Shown here: positions 38,668-47,778 of the stretch, one piece after another
Layout of the letters: the number at the start of each line of letters is the position of its first letter
How positions within the stretch are numbered: position 1 is the stretch's first letter
Assembly (NCBI GenBank): GCA_024372495.1
Contig: CP099977.1
Location: 496,001-560,000, forward strand
Source: Pseudarthrobacter sp. Fe7
GTDB lineage: Bacteria; Actinomycetota; Actinomycetes; Actinomycetales; Micrococcaceae
Reading direction: 5' to 3'
DNA: 64,000 bases
Translations under genes and position numbers: made by a program
Notes under the pieces: generated by a model
Database searches by the model: none
The model's input: only the letters and a program-made list of their open reading frames with translations
Told to the model about the DNA's origin: nothing

Positions 38668-39503
38668 GCACCACAGTGGACACCACCCCCATCGCCCGGC
38701 AGAAGCGGAACCGGTTCATGCTGCAGGCGGCGTGCATCGCAGTCTCCCTCTTCATGCTGGTTCCCATTTACCTGATCTCGCTTGCGGCGCTTTCCACCCG
38801 TGAATCGCTCAATGAATTTCCGTTGTCGCTCCTGCCCACCAACCTTTCCGTGGAAACGCTCAACGCCTTCCTTGGTTCAACGGGCATCTTTGCCGCGCTG
38901 GGAAACTCGCTGATTGTCGGCGCCGGAACGCTCCTCCTTTCGGCACTTATCGGCGTTCCGGCGGGGTACGCGCTGGCCAGGTTCACTTTCCCGGGCAAGG
39001 ACCCCTACCAACTGTTCCTGCTGTTCACCCGTGCCCTGCCGATCGTGGTGCTGTCAGTTCCCCTGGCCCGGCTCTTCCTCACGATGGACATCTACGACAC
39101 CACCTACGCCGTCATCCTGCTCCACACGGCACTGGCCCTGCCCACCACCATCCTCATCTCGGCGAGCGTCTTCCTCAGCGTCCCCGTTGATGTTGAGGAA
39201 GCTGCCCGGTTGTTCGGCTGCTCCCCGCTCGGAGCGTTCGGCAGGGTGGTACTGCCCATGGCACTTCCGGGCCTCGCCGCCGCGTCGATCTTTACGTTCG
39301 TCATGTCCTGGAACGAGGTGCTGGGCGCGTCGATCCTCACCCTTGACCACCGGACCCTCCCCGCGCAGGTCCTCAGCTCGCTGTCCGACTCACCGCTGGC
39401 CTACAGGTTCGCCGGGGGCTTTGCCCTGGTCATCCCGTCCATCATTTTCATCGCCCTGATGCGCCGGTACCTCACCAACATGTGGGGCTCAACCATCCGC
39501 TAA
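38664..39503 (+). CDS. ABC sugar permease, MalG type
   Basis: Membrane subunit of 279 residues. First helix AACIAVSLFMLVPIYLISLA, EAA loop EAARLFGCSPLGAFGRVV. Starts inside the end of the MalF-type gene (ATGA). Confidence 0.92.
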   Translation: MSTTVDTTPIARQKRNRFMLQAACIAVSLFMLVPIYLISLAALSTRESLNEFPLSLLPTNLSVETLNAFLGSTGIFAALGNSLIVGAGTLLLSALIGVPAGYALARFTFPGKDPYQLFLLFTRALPIVVLSVPLARLFLTMDIYDTTYAVILLHTALALPTTILISASVFLSVPVDVEEAARLFGCSPLGAFGRVVLPMALPGLAAASIFTFVMSWNEVLGASILTLDHRTLPAQVLSSLSDSPLAYRFAGGFALVIPSIIFIALMRRYLTNMWGSTIR

Positions 39504-39544
39504 GCCCGCCCCCGCCTACCACCATTCTTTTGAAGGAGCCGATC

Positions 39545-40626
39545 GTGGCTGACATCCAAATCTCCAACCTCGTCAAGACTTATCCGGGCGGATCCGAACG
39601 CGCCACGGATGACGTGTCCCTCTCCATCCGCGACGGCGAATTCACCGTCCTCCTTGGACCTTCCGGCTGCGGAAAGACCACCCTGCTGCGGATGATTGCG
39701 GGACTTGAACTTCCGGACTCCGGTTCCATCTCCATTGGCGGCCGCGACGTCACGTACCTGCCACCCAACAAGCGGAACCTGTCCATGGTGTTCCAGTCCT
39801 ACGCCGTGTTCCCGCACCGGAAGGTCCGCTACAACATCGGATTCGGGCTGCGGATGGCCAAAGTCCCTGTCGAGGAAATTGAGCGCAAGGTGCAATGGGC
39901 AGCGGACCTCCTCCAGCTGGGCCCGTACCTTGACCGGCTCCCGGCAAACCTCTCCGGCGGCCAGCGGCAGAGGTGGCCGTGGCCCGGGCCATCGTCATGG
40001 ACGCCGACGTCCTGCTGATGGACGAACCGTTGTCCAACCTGGACGCCCTGCTGCGGCTTACCTTCCGGTCCGAGCTCAAGAAGATCGTCCAGGACCTGGG
40101 GACCACCACGGTCTACGTCACGCACGACCAAAGCGAGGCACTTTCCCTCGGAGACCAGGTGGCGGTGATGCGGAAGGGCCGAATCGCGCAGCTGGGTGAC
40201 CCGCTGGATGTCTATGACGCACCCGCCGACCGGTTCGTGGGCGGCTTCATCGGTTCCCCGCCGATGAACTTCCTGGATGCTGCAGTGAGCCGCGACGGCG
40301 GCACGCTGGTCCTGGGGGAACAGCAGCTCATGGCGCCGTCCATCCTTCGGTCCTTCGCGGGCAAGGACGTCCTCCTGGGGGTCCGCGCCGAAAACGTGAC
40401 GGTCAACAGCACCCGCTCGTCCGGCGACGTGGCCGCTACGGTCATGGTGGTTGAACCGATGGGCTCCACTATCCTGCTCACCGTTGAGGTGGACGGGCAC
40501 ACCCTCAAGGTGCAGGCGCCGCCCACATTCAAGACCGCACCCCACCGCACCATCTGGCTGGGCTTCGCCCCGAACACCATGCGCGTCTATGACCGCGAAA
40601 CATCGATGGCACTGGAGGCCAAATGA
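39545..40626 (+). CDS. ABC transporter ATP-binding protein, MalK/UgpC type (frame broken)
   Basis: ATPase of the sugar importer, about 360 residues with a C-terminal TOBE regulatory region. Walker A GPSGCGKTT, Q-loop VFQSYAVFPH, signature LSGGQRQR, Walker B VLLMDEP and switch VTHDQSEA. The break lies exactly in the signature motif: at 39972-39973 two Gs stand for three (QRQR+VAVARAIV). GTG start at 39545 with GAAGGAG upstream. Unlike the first operon, this importer carries its own ATPase. Confidence 0.9.
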
Positions 40627-41980
40627 ACCCGACCCGCTCCCTGTCCATGGAAGAACTGCGCTCCGCCGCCATTGAGGTGCTGAAGGTCAACGACCTGGGC
40701 ACCATGACCAGTGCAGCCCCCAACCTGTACCCCCACATGTGGAGCCGGGATGCAGCGTTCGTTGCCATCGGGCTTGCCCGGACCAACGTCCCGAGGGCCG
40801 TCACGGAGCCTGCGAAGCCTGCTCAGCGCGCAGTGGTCCACCGGGATGATCCCCCACATCGTCTTCAGCGACAATGACACCGGCTACTTCCCGGGCTTTG
40901 ACCGGTGGGGAACGGCGGACGCCGCGGCGCTGCCGGAAGGGATGCAGAGCAGCGGCATCTGCCAACCGCCTGTCCACGCCATCGCCCTGCGCCACATCAT
41001 GGACCGCGGACGCGAGAACGGTGGGGCGGACCAGGAGGCGGCGGAGGCGTTCCTGGCTGAGTCCTTTGACGGCTGGCTGGCCTGGCACCGGTGGCTCGCC
41101 GCTGTGCGCGACCCCGACGGCGTGGGACTCGTGGAGATCCACCATGGCTGGGAATCGGGTTTCGACAACTCGCCCCGTTGGGACGGCCCGTACTCGCGGA
41201 TCGTGCCGGGAACCGTTCCGCCCTTTACCCGCCGCGATGTCCTGCATGTTGCGGACGCCAGCGAACGCCCCGACGACGACGAATACACCAAGTACCTGTG
41301 GCTGGTGCAGCAAATGGCGGAGGTGAAGTTCGATGACGCCGCAGTGCAGGAGGTGGTGGACTTCCGCGTCCGCGACGTGTTTTTCCGCCATCATGGCGGC
41401 TTCCAGCGAGGTGCTCGCAGGCCTTGCCGGGGAGCTCGGCCGGAATCAGGAGGCCGGCGAACTTAGCAGGATGGCTGCACGCTTTCGGAAGGGCGTCGCA
41501 TCAACAGTGGACCCTGCGACCGGGCTGGCGCGGGACTACGACGTGCTGGCCCAGGAGTGGATCGGCACCGAGACCGTCTCAGGCTTCGCGCCCCTCGTCG
41601 CAGGCGGCGACCCTGCCCTCCTCGCAGCCCAGCGGGAGCTCCTGGCCGGACCGCGGTGGATGGGATTCCCGGGCCTTCGGTTCGCGCTGCCGCCCTCCAC
41701 GTCCCCAGCCAGTGAGGCTTTCCGGCCGCGGACCTACTGGCGCGGGCCGGTGTGGCCCTTCCTCAACCTGCTTCTTGGCTGGGCCTGCGCCCGCGACGGT
41801 GAGGACGCCCTCTTGGAAACGCTCAGGTCAGCGTCCCTTGAGCAGCTTTCAGACCTTCAGTTCGGCGAGTACTACGAGCCCTTCACGGGAGAACCCCTTG
41901 GAAGCCTCTCGCAGGCATGGACAGCGGCTGCAGCGCTGGAGTGGGCGGGATCGACGCCGGGAAACCCCACGGGCAAGTAG
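40623..41980 (+). CDS. GH63-like (alpha/alpha)6 glycosidase (frame broken twice)
   Basis: Six-hairpin glycosidase of about 451 residues resembling GH63 gluco/mannosylglycerate hydrolases. Substrate-site motifs: NLYPHMWSRDAAFVAIGLA, IVFSDNDTGYFPGFDRW, SGICQPPVHAI, HGWESGFDNSPRWDG and EYYEPFTGEPLG. Breaks at 40807-40811 (AGCCT for AGCT: VTE+LRSLLSAQW) and in the T-run 41380-41384 (one extra T). Overlaps the ATPase gene by 4 nt. No signal peptide, so it acts in the cytosol on the imported glycoside. Glucosylglycerate-type substrate is an inference. Confidence 0.78.
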
Positions 41981-42007
41981 GCTGGGAAGCCGGGAAAGGG
42001 GGCCGGA

Positions 42008-43207
42008 GTGACGGTTGAAAGAGTGCCTGCAGGTTTGGTTGGGGCGACATCGCATGGGCACCTGCTGGAACTCATCCGCTCGGCGGACGGGTTGTCGCGG
42101 CAGCAACTCCTTTCCACCACGGGCATGTCCCGGGCCACCCTGTATCAGCGGCTGGACACCCTCACCCGGCGCGGTTACATCTACGAAGCCGAGCCCCTGG
42201 GCTCGACCGGTGGACGTCCGTCGCGGAAGATCCGTTTTGAAGACCGGGGCCGGGTGGTCCTGGCGCTCACTCTCGGTCAGACCCACGGCACAGCCAGCAT
42301 CGCCGATACCACAGGCCGTCAGCTGCGCTCGGTAACCAGGGAACTTGATATCAGCGGGCCTGCCGACTCCGTCCTCGGCCCCCTGATCGCCGACGGCCGC
42401 GGACTTCTGGCGCAGGGGCCCAAAGAGACGCTGCTGGGTATCGGCGTCAGCCTTCCGACTCCGGTGGAGGCCGGCACCGGGTACGTCAGGCACTCCACCA
42501 CCATCCCCGGCTGGGCACCCGACTCCGTGGTGCAGGCGGTGCGCGCAGCCTGGGCCTTGCCCCTCGTGGTCGAGAACGATGCCAGGGCAGCGGGCCTGGG
42601 TGAGCGCAACAGCGACACCGAAACGGTGGTGTACGTGAAGGTGGGCACGGGCATTGGCTGCGGCATTGTGGTGGAAGGCTCCATACTCCGCGGTGCCCAC
42701 GGAGCCGCCGGCGACATTGGGCATATCCGGATGACGTCGGACGGGCCTCTTTGCCGATGTGGCCGGCACGGCTGCCTGGCCGCCTACAGTTCGGGAAGGG
42801 CGCTCCGTGAGAAGCTGGGCGGCCGGGGACTCGAGACCATGGCAGACATCCATGCCGCCGCCAAGGCGGGCGACCCTGGGGTGCTGGATGCCCTCGAGTC
42901 GGCAGCAGAAACCCTGGGCAGGGCCCTGGCCGCCACAATTACAACACTCAACCCCGACCGGCTTGTCCTGGGAGGCGATTTGGGCTCCCTGGACCTTTTT
43001 GTGCACCAGGTGGGAGAGCGTGTCATCACTGACGTTGTGGACCGGATCGCCGAGGGCCTCATAGTGGAAGCCGGACGTCCGGAAGACCAGGCGGCGTGTT
43101 CAGGGCTCGCTACCTTGGTGATGCGGAAGATTTTCTCGCCTGCCGCTGTGGATCAGGTGTTTTCCCAGGAGACCGTGCGCGTGACGGCCGGCAGCATCGG
43201 GCGCTAA
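42008..43207 (+). CDS. ROK family transcriptional regulator
   Basis: ROK repressor of 399 residues, intact. The winged helix lies at residues about 18-65 (LIRSADGLSRQQLLSTTGMSRATLYQRL). The kinase-like domain has ALTLGQTHGT, GIGVSLPTPV, VVENDARAAGLGE, KVGTGIGCGIV and zinc motif CRCGRHGCLAAY. GTG start. It closes the ABC/GH63 operon and presumably controls it. Confidence 0.9.
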   Translation: MTVERVPAGLVGATSHGHLLELIRSADGLSRQQLLSTTGMSRATLYQRLDTLTRRGYIYEAEPLGSTGGRPSRKIRFEDRGRVVLALTLGQTHGTASIADTTGRQLRSVTRELDISGPADSVLGPLIADGRGLLAQGPKETLLGIGVSLPTPVEAGTGYVRHSTTIPGWAPDSVVQAVRAAWALPLVVENDARAAGLGERNSDTETVVYVKVGTGIGCGIVVEGSILRGAHGAAGDIGHIRMTSDGPLCRCGRHGCLAAYSSGRALREKLGGRGLETMADIHAAAKAGDPGVLDALESAAETLGRALAATITTLNPDRLVLGGDLGSLDLFVHQVGERVITDVVDRIAEGLIVEAGRPEDQAACSGLATLVMRKIFSPAAVDQVFSQETVRVTAGSIGR

Positions 43208-43242
43208 GGGCAAGGCAACCACCAGCGAAAGAAGGGCTCCGC

Positions 43243-43983
43243 ATGGCACTCGTCTTTATAACCGGCTCCACCGACGGGCTTGGGCTGGCAACAGCGGACA
43301 CACTGCTCCGGGACGGCCACGAGGTGATCGTGCACGCCCGGTCCTCCCAGCGGGTCCCCGCCGTGCAGCACCTTCTGGACCGGGGGGCACAGTGCGTCAC
43401 GGGGGACCTCGCCGTGATGGACGAGGTCCGGGCCATCGCTGAGCAGGTCAATGGGATCGGCGGCATCGACGCGGTGATCCACAACGCCGGAGTCCTGAAC
43501 GGTGCCTCGCTGCTGCCCGTGAACGTCGTGGCCCCGTACCTGCTCACGGTCCTCATTCCCGGACCCCGCCGGCTCATCTACCTGAGCAGCGGAATGCACC
43601 GGGGCGGTGACACGGGCCTGGGCGGACTGGATTGGACGGGACGGACGACGACGGCCTCCTACTCCACCACCAAGCTGCACGTCACTGCGCTCTCGGCAGC
43701 GGTGGCCCGGCTGGTGCCGGGCGTCGCCAGCAACGCCGTGGATCCTGGCTGGGTGCCCACGCGCATGGGTGGGCGGTCGGCGCCGGACAGCCTGGAACTG
43801 GGCCACCGCACCCAGGAATGGCTGGCCACGAGTGACGATCCCGGGGCCCTGGCCAGCGGCGGTTACTGGTACCACCAGCACCGGCAAACCCCGCACCAAG
43901 CCGCCATCGATCCCCAGTTCCAGGACGCCCTGCTCGCACAGTTGGTCGAGCACACCGGCGTCACCCTGGACGCACTGACCTAA
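43243..43983 (+). CDS. SDR family NAD(P)-dependent oxidoreductase
   Basis: Short-chain dehydrogenase, 246 residues. TGSTDGLGLATA (cofactor), NAGVLNG, YLSSGMH and YSTTKLH (catalytic Tyr/Lys). The ATG follows AAAGAAGGG. A hairpin repeat starts immediately after its stop codon. Substrate unknown; resembles enzymes annotated as daunorubicin C-13-ketoreductase-like. Confidence 0.88.
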   Translation: MALVFITGSTDGLGLATADTLLRDGHEVIVHARSSQRVPAVQHLLDRGAQCVTGDLAVMDEVRAIAEQVNGIGGIDAVIHNAGVLNGASLLPVNVVAPYLLTVLIPGPRRLIYLSSGMHRGGDTGLGGLDWTGRTTTASYSTTKLHVTALSAAVARLVPGVASNAVDPGWVPTRMGGRSAPDSLELGHRTQEWLATSDDPGALASGGYWYHQHRQTPHQAAIDPQFQDALLAQLVEHTGVTLDALT

Positions 43984-44043
43984 ATCGATTGCTCCGTAAA
44001 CGCCGTTCTGGCATCGGAAAAGGGCGCTTACGGAGCAATCGAT
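43984..44043. repeat. Hairpin repeat element, copy 3
   Basis: Perfect 15-bp arms ATCGATTGCTCCGTA/TACGGAGCAATCGAT with a partly paired inner stem (CGCC/GGCG). Begins at the base after the SDR stop codon and ends 15 nt before the convergent ribokinase stop. Confidence 0.88.
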
Positions 44044-44058
44044 GGGGGTGAGGAGGGG

Positions 44059-45024
44059 TTAGGCGGTGCGGAGGCGGCGTTCGACGTCGGCCGCTTCCGG
44101 ATAGGCCGCCTGGGTCCCCTTGCGGGTGGTGGCCAAAGCCGCGGCTACGGAGGCGAACGCGGCGGCATCGGCGAGCGCATCGCCCGCCGCCAGCCGCACC
44201 GCAACCGCTCCGGTGAACGCATCGCCGGCACCGGTGGTGTCCACAGCCGCAACCGTGGTGGGCTGGACGCGGGTCACGCGAGAGCCGCTCAGAGCCAGGG
44301 AGTCCAGCACCACGGATCCGTGCGAACCCAGTGTCACCAGGACCTGCTGGATCCCGTGGGCGGCGAACTGCCCACGCACGGCATCCCACTCGGCGGCAGC
44401 AGCATCCGCCCCGGGCACGGAGGAATCCAGGAACAGCGCGGCCTCGTGGGCGTTGACCAGGAGGACGTCCGCCAACCCGGCCAGGGCCGACGGAATCTTC
44501 GCGTACGGTGACAGGTTCAGCAAAACCGTTGCCCCGGCGTCGTGCCCTGCCTGCGCTGCCGCCAGCACCGTGGGCATGGAGACCTCCAGGCAGAGGCTCA
44601 CCACGGCCGCCCCGTCCAGGACGTCCGCCGCCGCGGCGACGTCGGCCGGGGACAGGGTGCCGTTGGCACCGGCGGAGATGATGATGTTGTTCTCGCCGCT
44701 GGCATCCACTGCGATGACGGCGACGCCGGTGGGCTCGCCCGAGGTCCGCACGTGCCCCACGTCCACACCGGAACCAGCCACCGAGGCCTCGAGCATGGCA
44801 CCGTTGGGGTCCCCGCCCACGGCACCCACCAGGCTGACGTGCCCTCCCAGCCGGGCGGCGGCGACGGCCTGGTTGGCGCTCTTGCCGCCGGGGTTCACGG
44901 CGAACCCGTTGCCCTGCACCGTCTCGCCGGGCTGCGGGAGCCGTTCGCAGTAGATGGTGAGGTCGGCGTTGAGGGACCCGACGACGACGATCCGGCCGGC
45001 ACCGCCCGGGGCTGCGGCACTCAC
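44059..45024 (-). CDS. rbsK: Ribokinase
   Basis: PfkB-family ribokinase, 321 residues. VVGSLNADLTIYCERLPQPGE at the N-terminus and NPGGKSANQAVAAARLG are the ribokinase-specific signatures; catalytic Asp in DTTGAGDAFTGAVAV. Last gene of the nucleoside hydrolase-MFS-ribokinase operon (4-nt overlap with the transporter). Phosphorylates ribose released by the hydrolase. Confidence 0.93.
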   Translation of the reverse strand: MSAAAPGGAGRIVVVGSLNADLTIYCERLPQPGETVQGNGFAVNPGGKSANQAVAAARLGGHVSLVGAVGGDPNGAMLEASVAGSGVDVGHVRTSGEPTGVAVIAVDASGENNIIISAGANGTLSPADVAAAADVLDGAAVVSLCLEVSMPTVLAAAQAGHDAGATVLLNLSPYAKIPSALAGLADVLLVNAHEAALFLDSSVPGADAAAAEWDAVRGQFAAHGIQQVLVTLGSHGSVVLDSLALSGSRVTRVQPTTVAAVDTTGAGDAFTGAVAVRLAAGDALADAAAFASVAAALATTRKGTQAAYPEAADVERRLRTA

Positions 45025-46451
45025 GCGGCTACCTCGGCCTCAACCGGCTTGGGGATCAGCAGCGAGGCCGCGAACGCGGCGACGGTCAGGGCCAGGCCCA
45101 CCACCACGACGCTCAGGTAGGAGGCCTTCGCGTCGCCGAGTGCCGACGTCGCCACCAGCACGGCGGGCAGGATCAGGAAGCTCAGGCCTGCGCCCAGGTT
45201 GAAGGCGCCGGCGTTCATGCCGGGAAGGAAGCCGGGGTTGCCGGCGGGCGAGAGGACAACGCCGAGTCCGTTGAGCATGATGTTGACCGTACCGGCGTAC
45301 ATGATGCCCAGCAAGACCGTTCCGGCGATCATCATCGGCAGGCTGTGCAGGCCCAGGAACGCGATGACGGCGAGCGCGGCGATGCTGCCGAGAAGCCCGA
45401 TCCGCAGCACCCTGGTGTAGCCCAAGACCGGGGCGAGCCTGCCGCTGATGGGTCCCACCAGCCAGCCCAGCAGGGCATACGGGGTGAGGATAAGCAGGGA
45501 CATCTCGGTGGGGCCGATGCCGAAACCTGGGTCGGCGGCCTGGACGTAGGCGGGGACGATGCCGTTGATGACGGCGAAGATGCCGGTCATGGTCAAGGTG
45601 GTGGTGAGCAGCGGCGCCCACGTGGAGCGCTGGCGCAGGTGCACGGTTTCCACCATGGGCTGGGCGGCACGCTGTTCGGTGCGCCAGAAGGCAAGGAACG
45701 CGGCGGCGGAGATCAGCACCAGGGCAACGCTCAGCATCAGCGTGCCGGCATTGAACCCGGCCACCAGCTTGGAGCCCTCGTTCAGTGCGGTGAGCAGCGC
45801 TCCCACGGCCACCACGATAAAGAACACGCCCAGCCAGTCCATCCGGGTTCCGGCGGCGGGCTTGCTCTCGGTGGCGAGGAACATGACCAGTGCGGTGGCC
45901 GCGGCGGCCAGGACCACCATCAGCCAGAAGATGCTGCGGAAGCCGAAGTGCTCGGCGAAGTAGCCGCCCACGAAGGAGTCCACGCCCGCCACCCCACCGT
46001 TGACGGCGGTGATCAGGCCCATAAGCGTGCCGTATTTGCGCGGGTTGCTGACGGCGGAGCGCAGCATGATGAGGCAGAGCGGGACGGTGGGTCCGCTGAC
46101 GCCCTGGATGATGCGGCCCACGAAGAGCCAGGTGATGTCCGGGGCGAGCGCGGCGATGACTGAGCCCACGGCCATGAGCACCATCATGCCCACCAGGACC
46201 TTCTTGCGGCCCACGATGTCGCTCAGGCGGGGAAGGAACAGGGAGAACAGCGCGGCGGCGGTGAAGAACCACGTCTGCGAGAGGCCGATGACGGCCTGGT
46301 CCGCCTTGAGTTCCTGGCCCATGGTCACCAGGGCGGGGCTGAGCATGGAGGCGTTGAGCTGGAACGCCACGCAGGCGGCCAGCAGCGCGGTCATGAGGGC
46401 GGCGATATTGCCGCGGCCGGTCTTGGTTTCAGTCAGGGTTGCGGTCGTCAT
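45021..46451 (-). CDS. MFS transporter, probable nucleoside importer
   Basis: Major facilitator protein of 476 residues with about 14 hydrophobic segments (DHA2-like). LSDIVGRKKVLVG is the conserved loop 2-3 motif. Directly between the nucleoside hydrolase and ribokinase genes, so uptake of ribonucleosides is the likely role. ATG stop/start contact with the hydrolase gene (1 nt apart). Confidence 0.88.
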   Translation of the reverse strand: MTTATLTETKTGRGNIAALMTALLAACVAFQLNASMLSPALVTMGQELKADQAVIGLSQTWFFTAAALFSLFLPRLSDIVGRKKVLVGMMVLMAVGSVIAALAPDITWLFVGRIIQGVSGPTVPLCLIMLRSAVSNPRKYGTLMGLITAVNGGVAGVDSFVGGYFAEHFGFRSIFWLMVVLAAAATALVMFLATESKPAAGTRMDWLGVFFIVVAVGALLTALNEGSKLVAGFNAGTLMLSVALVLISAAAFLAFWRTEQRAAQPMVETVHLRQRSTWAPLLTTTLTMTGIFAVINGIVPAYVQAADPGFGIGPTEMSLLILTPYALLGWLVGPISGRLAPVLGYTRVLRIGLLGSIAALAVIAFLGLHSLPMMIAGTVLLGIMYAGTVNIMLNGLGVVLSPAGNPGFLPGMNAGAFNLGAGLSFLILPAVLVATSALGDAKASYLSVVVVGLALTVAAFAASLLIPKPVEAEVAA

Positions 46452-47618
46452 TTACTTGACCCCTCCGGCGGTGAGCTGGGCACTTTCCGGGCGTACGACG
46501 TCGGCCGCGCCGCCCTGGGTGCGGTCCGCGCCCTGGTGCGTGCCGGCGTCGTCCGCGCTGGTTTTGCTGCCGGGCTCGCCGATGCGGACCAGCGCATCGG
46601 TGACCAGGTCCCAGAACCGTTCGTGGTCCAGGTCCACGGCCACGCTGGTATGGCAGTCGGCGGGGGCCGGGGCGCGGAAGTCCGCCACGGTCATGCCCAG
46701 GGTCAGGGTGCCCGTCAGCTCGATGTTCACGGGGACCTTGCGGGTGCTGACGATGCTGGGGTCGATCACGTACGCGACCGCGCAGGGATCGTGGACCGGC
46801 GGGTGGTCGAAGCCCTGGGCGTCTTTGTAGGTGTGCGCGAAGAAGTCCATCAGCTCGGTGACGAACTTCGCCGGGCCGGTGCCGATGGCGGCGATTTTCT
46901 CCACCACGTCCGGGGTTGCCAGCGCCTGATGGGTGAGGTCCAGGCCCACCATCACCACGGGCCACTTTTCGTTGAAGACGATGTGGGCGGCCTCGGGGTC
47001 GATGATGATGTTGAACTCGGCCACGGCGCTCCAGTTGCCCACGTGGTAGCCGCCGCCCATCAGGACAACTTCCTTGACGCGGTCCACGATGCGCGGTTCC
47101 TTGCGGGCGGCCATGGCGATGTTGGTCAGGCCGGCGGTGGGGACCAGGGTGACGGTGCCGGGTTCGTGCGCCATGACGGTGTCGATGATGAGGTCGACGG
47201 CGTGGCGCGGGTCCAGTTCGATGGTGGACTGGGGCTGGGCGGGGCCGTCCATGCCGGAATCGCCGTGGATGTCCGGCGCGGTTTCGATGCTGCGGACCAG
47301 CGGGCGGGGGCAGCCGGCGGCGAAGGGGACGCCGGTGATGCCGGCGATGGTGCCGACGGCCAGGGCGTTGCGGGTGACTTTTTCGAGGGTCTGGTTGCCC
47401 ACCACCGTGGTTACGGCCAGGAGTTCGATGTTGGGGTTGCCGTGTGCGAGCAGGAGGGCCACGGCGTCATCGTGGCCGGGGTCGCAGTCCAGGATGATTT
47501 TCCTGAGTTCTGTTGGATTCGTCCGGGGCTGGCTTGTGCGGGTTGGTTCCACGATGGTGCTCCACGTCATTGGGGCCTGCCTTGCGGCAGGGGTCTTGAG
47601 TATTCCGGAAGTGATCAT
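46452..47618 (-). CDS. Inosine/uridine-preferring nucleoside hydrolase
   Basis: Ribonucleoside hydrolase of the IUNH family, splitting nucleosides to ribose and base. Calcium/ribose site IILDCDPGHDDAVALLLA, later VLMGGGYHVGNWS and AEFNIIIDPEAA, and HDPCAVAYVIDP. 388 residues from ATG 47618; in-frame ATG 47570 (MTWST) is a plausible later start with AGGCAG before it. A disordered C-terminal extension of about 35 residues is extra to the family. Controlled by the divergent LacI regulator. Confidence 0.9.
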   Translation of the reverse strand: MITSGILKTPAARQAPMTWSTIVEPTRTSQPRTNPTELRKIILDCDPGHDDAVALLLAHGNPNIELLAVTTVVGNQTLEKVTRNALAVGTIAGITGVPFAAGCPRPLVRSIETAPDIHGDSGMDGPAQPQSTIELDPRHAVDLIIDTVMAHEPGTVTLVPTAGLTNIAMAARKEPRIVDRVKEVVLMGGGYHVGNWSAVAEFNIIIDPEAAHIVFNEKWPVVMVGLDLTHQALATPDVVEKIAAIGTGPAKFVTELMDFFAHTYKDAQGFDHPPVHDPCAVAYVIDPSIVSTRKVPVNIELTGTLTLGMTVADFRAPAPADCHTSVAVDLDHERFWDLVTDALVRIGEPGSKTSADDAGTHQGADRTQGGAADVVRPESAQLTAGGVK

Positions 47619-47639
47619 GGCAGGGTTTTGTGGTCTACG

Positions 47640-47686
47640 TCAAGCGCTTAACGTTGATCTGGTATTGCCGCACGTCAAACGCTTGA
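47640..47686. promoter_or_regulatory. Two LacI-type operators
   Basis: TCAAGCGCTTAA (47640-47651) and TCAAACGCTTGA (47675-47686) are similar palindromes of the LacI type, centres 35 bp apart, between the divergent nucleoside operon and its LacI regulator. DNA looping or co-operative binding is possible. Confidence 0.7.
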
Positions 47687-47778
47687 TGCGCGTGTCAGCG
47701 CGGAAGTTGGGAACCGGCATGTCCACATAGGTCCGGGAGCGGGGGCCGGTGGGCTCCGGCGGCTACTACGATCAAAGT

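Noticed and set aside
30896..44043. The hairpin repeats as attC sites or transposon ends
   Set aside because: No integron integrase, no cassette array, no target-site duplications seen; the pairs are hairpins of 56-62 bp and do not bracket genes as mobile ends.
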